DNA of 64,000 nucleotides, taken from contig ML133389.1 of the NCBI GenBank assembly GCA_003864495.1, positions 1,721,560 through 1,785,559 of the forward strand, given 5' to 3'. The translations under genes were made by a program, and so were the position numbers. Positions 58,429 through 64,000 of the stretch are shown piece after piece. The notes beneath the pieces are model-generated. The model saw only the letters and a list, made by a program, of their open reading frames with translations, did no database searches and was not told the DNA's origin. The DNA is from Nemopilema nomurai. Taxonomy: Eukaryota; Cnidaria; Scyphozoa; Rhizostomeae; Rhizostomatidae. The stretch's first letter is position 1, and every line of letters begins with the position of its first letter.

Positions 58429-61400
58429 GTGAGTTTCGAAATTATAAATAAGTTTATTTTTGAAGTTGGTAGCTGCTGTTGGATATCTAAACAGCGGCTT
58501 CAACCCATGACAATATTTATTTCCAGAGGGGCGATCACTTTAGGCCGCATGAAAGTGTGGATTCTACGCTACTGTCACAGTCAATTCCTTGTTTTCTCGC
58601 TGTAGACTATTTTAGGTCCATGTCTTGAAACATGAATTATCAGCAAGAAGACCACGCGAAAATATAAAAATTTTATAGGTGTCAATCCTAAATATTGACA
58701 ATATGCAAATAGAGAGTTTTTAAGACCATTATATTTTTGACAATTTCCAGTAGTATACGAAATCATTTCGCTGCTCAAGAAAAGCTATTGAACCATCATA
58801 ATGGTGGAGATTAATATTTATTGCAAGTTTGTGATGAAATCTTTCCTGGTTTTCTAAAATTTGGCATAGTCTATTTAGAATGGTTGGAAGAAAATTAATT
58901 TTCTTGAACTGTAGGTCAAAGTAAACTGGAAAGTGTTAGGTTGAATGTAGGGCCAGGAAAGTTTGAAGCTAATATGTTTCCAAATAGTTCTTGGGACCTA
59001 CCAGTCAGCACAGCATTTTTTGGCAGGTCGAGAAATGGGCTAGATATGTAAAGCATAAATGAATGAATTTGTAAACAACAAATTCTTAGTAGATGTTTAT
59101 TGTTAATTTAAGATTGAAGGTTCCAACATGTGACTTGCAAGCTATTGAGAATTCTGTGTTGGCTGAAAGACAGGATCAGCCATTCTGATTACATTCTATC
59201 TCCATCAAAGTCAGCAGAAAAAGAATTACTAGCATTCATCTGTTAGAAATATATGGTGAAATATAATGGTGGGGTTGCAATGAATCTCACTCCTTGTTGT
59301 GCTAAGGGGTGCAATGGTGTGCTTGAGTAATAGTACACAAAGCTATATGGACTAGACTGCATGGCTTCATCAAAAGAAAACATAAGACAAGACAAGCTCT
59401 ATCACTTGTTGGCAATGTATCAAATTTGTTCAGAGTAAAAGCAAAAAACTGAAAATAATGAATATGCAAGTGATAAATTTCTTGATATAAGTGCAATTTT
59501 ATTGTTATTTATATTATATAGTATATTTCATTTATTCTGATTAATATATTATTACTGCTTTGCTAACTAGTGCATGCAAGGATGAACTGTGTGATTGGTC
59601 TTAGTAGAAAAAAAAACAGATGCCAAAATGCCCACACTGCATAAAGAAAGTCGAAAAAGTTGTTTGAAATTCACAGGCTACTAATAAAAAATGCAATTAG
59701 CTGCTAATAGACAATTGTGTTGCCTTGTTGTGGCTTGCCGAAACCCCTGCCTCCTCATCATTACCAACAGACTGATTGCTACCCCCACAAGTGTTTGCCA
59801 CCTGCTTCAAAGTGAGCTTCAAAGACAGGCCTAAACATATTTTTGTCCCTAAGCAAAAGGTTTGCAACAAACCAATGTGCCTCTCAATTGATTCTGAGCC
59901 AATGGCAAAATATTGGCAAGCATTTACCATCACCAAATTGCTTGATGTTATCCTATGCCTAAGAATTTTTAAGTAAAATGGCAACATAACACTGTTTTCA
60001 ACATTGATACATGCCCAAAAAGATCTATGTTTATTGTGTTTGCCCCTAAAATAGGGTGTTTCTCAGATTGCACTTTGATTGCAATGAAGAAACATCTGTT
60101 TAAATGTACCAACTTTTATCCTTGACTTTTTATGTGTTTATCACCAGGTATTATGAATGAAACATTATCTTTAATACAATATTCTAGTTTTTAGATAAAT
60201 AATTAACCCAAGTTTTATCTTCTCAGTAACAATTTCACTCAAATTTAATAATTCCATGCACTTTGTGGATAATTATGCCGTCAGGAAAAAGCACCTGCTT
60301 TTTTTCTAATGATGTTCGTGGGTTGTTGCCTGGGTGGAGATTTCTTTATTAGAGGCACTGTTTTTGTCAAAGTCCAGTAGTAGGGGAGGTATAGCCTGCA
60401 CAGTCCATCAGTTTTCCGCAGAAGCAATTTTCAAACAAATAGAAGCTTCTTTTGAAGCAAAACAGTGTAATCATGGTATTCAAAGATAGCAGCTTGTCAA
60501 AAGGTAAGTCATACATCTGTAACAAGCCAATGAGTATAACCCTCCCTTGAAAATCCAGCTTCTTACTTTATTAAAACTCAATAATAGAAGGTTTACATGT
60601 AACAGCTCAAGTTCAGCCTAAGATGAATGAGCAGGTCTGATATTTTGTAGAAATAAGTTTTGTCATTTCGGATTCACCAAATCGCTTGATCTTTGTCTAT
60701 AGATCTATGGAAAGTTCTAATACGGTCATTCACAACGTTTTAGGAAACATCATAAGATGCGATCAGTGTATAATATTCATCCTTTTCTCAGGATATGCCT
60801 TTGACATTAAACGCCAATACATATCACTGATTTTTAATTGGTTTTTGAGATTTTTGTGGATGTGCCAATGAAGATGGTTGCATTCCTTTTATATTATAAA
60901 TGGAACTAGCAGCATAGTAGACAGAGCATTGGTACACTTGGGGTACGAACTTAAGGGAAATGTCTTGTCTTCATGACCTCTGCTTCATTTTTCTTACACA
61001 TTTCATCCTCATTAGAGTTGTGGAAAAGCTTTAGGCATTGAATCTTTGTCCCCAATGCCAACCAAACAAGCTACCTTCTCGTTCTAGGAGGAAAACTAGA
61101 ACCAAAGTTTCAAATTAAGAATTCAAATTTCAGCATTTTTAGTTTTGAAAGGACATGTAAATTTCAGTTTTGAAAGTCTTCCTACAAAAGTCTTAAAACA
61201 ATTCTAATTATTTTGCGTTAACACAGCCAATGCAGTGGGATCTATATGCCACACCAATCTGAACTTGGGAATATGTTCAATAGATTCAAAAGGTGTTCAT
61301 TCCACAAGGTCTGGGTCCATGATTAATCAAATGATTAGTGTGGATGTACACCGTTGATTAGAGGAGGTACGGACGTGCCACAAGATGGTTTGGTGTTTTG

Positions 61401-63654
61401 GCATGTAATCTACCATTTTGGTTTGGTGGTAAAGACATGAGGTTTCAAAGGCTAGCTTGTTGGTTAGTGGTTGCTTGATCGTTTTCTTTTTCATGGTCTT
61501 GCATATCGAATGTTTTCAAAACTTTTATCCCTCTCAATTGGTACTATCCTTTCTCGATGCATTTCTGGACTAACAATGTCCATTCACAAAATTTATGATA
61601 GTATGAAACAAAATTGCGTTGGATAATTGCAGATTTTCTGATGTTACCTATTTGATGAAATCTGCAAATCAACCTCGTTTATATTGACTTCGTCCTGTAT
61701 TCCATGACGATACATTAGAGTTATCAAATGTTCCCATGCCTGCCTTTTTCTGAAATCCTGCTTTATGCCTTTGCAAATAAATTTGCATTTGTAATTGCAA
61801 GACTTGTTGCAATTCAAACTACGGATAGATGCCCATCATGGCGGCCATTTCCTCTATATAAAGTTGAATACCAAAAATAGCACAGCACCGCATGGGCCAT
61901 ACTTTTCACATCATTGCGAGACTTTTTTGTCCTCAGAGTACGCAAACGTCGAAAAATGGCCAAAAGCTGGCAAAAGAAATAACCAGTTATGGTTCAAAGT
62001 CACGTGAGAATTGTGAGCACACGATTGGCTGTATTATGACCAATCATCGTCCACTTTCACCTTTGTTTAAAAAATTCCAGGTAAAAAGTCGCAACAATTG
62101 AACTTATGCGTAGGGTAGGAGCGCCGTCCTTATTAATAGAAGCGAACATGAAAAGAAGCGACCATACGAAGATTCACGTGGGTCTGAAGACAGATATTTA
62201 AGGCTTTTATCGGTTTTCAAATTTTACAGAAGCCTTCAACCAAAGGCGATTTTATAGAGACCGGACAGTTTTCAGTTCCAAGCCGATTGTGAGACATGAA
62301 TTTCGCAATTTTCCCTGGGACACATACGGACATATTGTATCAGGCAGCCACTTTCAACAAGAACATGCTTCATTGTTCCGGGCCTAATTTGCAATCTAGA
62401 ACAAATCATAAGCTTTCTGTGCACATTTTTATGGGACCAATTCCCCAGTTTTCCAAATTTTTTAGTGCAGTATGGATTCTCTTAAAGATGTCGCCCTACA
62501 AATTGCGTGTCAAGCCGGCTGCCCTCTTTTCGTAGGGTTTGGGTCCTTATGCTCTTAAGAACATGCTGCTTTATCCATTCTTCAAATCTCTTGATAGTGC
62601 TACCTACATACCGGGCTTCATCTGAACAACAGAATCCACGCACAAATAAACAGTAACTATCTTCAGAAGAAAGAAATGGTCACTCGAAGCTCATGTCTTG
62701 CTTACCTCTGGCCATCATTTTCAAGGCCATTTCTCAAAGATCATCTTATGCTGCATACAGCTATGTTTATGAAATATCAGCGATTAAGTGCACATGGCCT
62801 ATACGAGTTCTCAAAAAGTGTTTTTAGGCAAGATTGAGGAAGCTTCTTTTCGACTTGGCACCCACTGTTCAACTGCAAATCTAAGAAAACTACAATGATA
62901 AGACAGAAAATCTAAAATCCGATCTCCAACTTCTTTTTGGGAATTATTTTGGGAACCTTTGACCTTTTCGGACTAGAATGTTAGTTTTGCGATTTCATGA
63001 TAGGACCAGCGTATTGTAAATTTAGGATGCAAATGGACTTCCTCTCATCCTTAAAAAGATCCGCATTGCTTAGCTACCTCATTGGTATTTTAGATATTAA
63101 TTTTTAGTTATTATTTTCTATTAATGTTAGCTAATAAATTGGCATTTCTCTCACTTTGAAGTTTAGCCATGTGCCAGGACAGGTCTTAGACCGATCAATC
63201 CAGGCAGAATGTTGTTCAATCCTTAAAAGTGTTTGATCAAACATACTAATCTTATTAATCTATAAATCTAATCCCGATTTTCTCTATATTTGCAGATGGA
63301 AATGATGCTCTCGACAAGGACAAACTGGACGAGAATAGCATGGTAGGTCTCAACCTATCTGTTATCTGCGTTGATTGATCAGGATTAAGTATCTGGATTC
63401 TGGATCTGGATTAAGATGGATCTGGGTTCCATATTAGAATAGTTGATGTAGTACTAAATTAGATTTCGTTCCTGCAACTGCTTCAAAATCTTGAATTGGG
63501 TTTTCAACGACATATCTCTGATATGCTACTTGCAATTTTGATAAGTGTCTTGGTTTTTTAGTCTCTTGAAAGAAAGGACTCGTTGAAACAGAAAACATTG
63601 AAGAAGCGAGGCCATTTAAGAGTCAAGGAAGATGGACAGACAACGTATAAAAGA
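58386..63654 (+). CDS. 5' end of an unrecognised gene (continues off right edge)
   Basis: Exons 58386-58428, 63296-63342 and 63562-63654 join in frame (phases 1, 0, 0). They give MAEKPAEISDLSIN(D), GNDALDKDKLDENSM and SLERKDSLKQKTLKKRGHLR then VKEDGQTTYKR. The sequence is highly charged, without signal peptide or membrane segment, so the protein is probably cytoplasmic or nuclear at least at this end. I do not recognise the family. The first intron is 4.9 kb and carries an alternative first exon. Confidence 0.7.
60473..60503 (+). CDS. Candidate alternative first coding exon (variant 2)
   Basis: ATG GTA TTC AAA opens MVFKDSSLSK plus one base, followed by a strong donor GTAAGT. Its exit phase 1 is identical to that of the 58386 exon, so it joins in frame to (D)GNDALDKDKL at 63296. 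This suggests a second promoter, but the exon is short and unsupported by homology. Confidence 0.4.
61921..62047 (+). repeat. Interspersed repeat family A, copy 4
   Basis: Contains cctcagagtacgc, aaacgtcg, ccaaaagctgg and aaataaccag, then attggctgtattatgacc. These parts parallel the copy at 1119-1267 in order and orientation. Confidence 0.7.
63296..63342 (+). CDS. Second coding exon of the plus-strand gene
   Basis: Acceptor tttgcag, donor GTAGGT; encodes (D)GNDALDKDKLDENSM, acidic. Entry phase 1, exit phase 0. Confidence 0.75.
63562..63654 (+). CDS. Third coding exon of the plus-strand gene
   Basis: Acceptor ttttttag, donor GTAAGT; encodes SLERKDSLKQKTLKKRGHLR and VKEDGQTTYKR, strongly basic (31 codons, phase 0 at both ends). 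Confidence 0.8.
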
Positions 63655-63885
63655 GTAAGTAAACTTTTCTATTATTTACATTATTTTTTGTTAGTACACA
63701 TGAATCTGCGCAGAAGCCATAGTTAATGATTTAGTTTAGTGCGCATAAATTTCCCCCTTGATCTTTGTCTTCACCTCAATGACCTTTGACCTTTTGACTT
63801 TGACTTGTCTGTTGGGTTCGCGATGTCCTGTCTTTAGTGTTATGTTCACTCAACATATCAAAAAACATGTCTGGCTATCTTTCAG

Positions 63886-63895
63886 AGAATTTCAG
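63886..63895 (+). CDS. Possible 10 nt microexon
   Basis: agaatttcag lies between a good acceptor (ctatctttcag) and a GTGATA donor. Entering at phase 0 after YKR it would read RIS plus one base. Weak evidence: no downstream exon is visible to test its phase. Confidence 0.2.
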
Positions 63896-64000
63896 GTGAT
63901 ATAGATAGGTATATTCAAACCGGGGTGCCATCCTGAGTGCTTACTGTTACCTTTCACCTTTCTGTCCTCTTTCTTTTCATTCTTAACCTTTCCCTTCACC

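Larger units (their letters stand above)
58429..63295. other. First intron of the plus-strand gene
   Basis: A 4.9 kb AT-rich intron with the alternative exon near 60.47 kb and a family A repeat copy at 61921-62047. No other feature is supported. Confidence 0.6.

Overview
This 64 kb window looks like nuclear DNA from an invertebrate animal. It is AT-rich, has many short exons with GT/AG introns, and is littered with short inverted-repeat elements and minisatellites. The protein families present (FERM plus multi-PDZ scaffold, CCDC90/MCUR1) are metazoan. Intron density and repeat style would suit a cnidarian or another early-branching animal, but nothing here fixes the taxon. No bacterial operon, CRISPR array or rRNA was seen, and no tRNA was recognised by eye.

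Region 1 (0.96-21.25 kb, minus strand) holds the 5' and middle part of a FERM + multi-PDZ scaffold gene of the PTPN13/FRMPD2 type. I rebuilt 29 exons by hand. Nearly all junctions have GT/AG borders and matching phases; one FERM junction uses a weak donor. They encode 896 in-frame residues: a complete FERM domain, a short linker, PDZ1, PDZ2, PDZ3, a poly-glutamine linker, and most of PDZ4. The gene runs off the left edge, so a C-terminal tyrosine phosphatase domain can be neither shown nor excluded. All four PDZ domains are cut by introns at the same places in the same phases (core exons of 82 and 56 nt each time).

Region 2 (21.3-30.5 kb) has no gene I can support; it contains a triple CRE-like (TGACGTCA) array. 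Region 3 (30.5-32.9 kb, minus) is a two-exon CCDC90B/MCUR1-family mitochondrial membrane protein of 290 residues. Region 4 (33-41 kb) is repeat-rich intergenic DNA, including a minisatellite between inverted termini and a 116 bp hAT-like MITE with an 8 bp target duplication.

Region 5 (41.0-52.1 kb, minus) is a three-exon gene for a 1506-residue, mostly disordered protein that I do not recognise as a whole. Its last exon carries a short helical motif resembling LURAP1/FAM89 proteins and ends in -TDF, a possible class I PDZ ligand. Region 6 (52.1-58.4 kb) is intergenic, with foldback hairpins and two copies of a MITE flanked by 5 bp target duplications. Region 7 (58.4 kb to the right edge, plus) is the 5' end of an unrecognised gene with two phase-compatible alternative first exons.

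The two minus-strand cytoplasmic genes (PDZ scaffold and PDZ-ligand-ending disordered protein) could belong to the same cortical or cytoskeletal biology, but their linkage is not evidence for that. Almost everything between the exons is ordinary intron and transposon-derived sequence.
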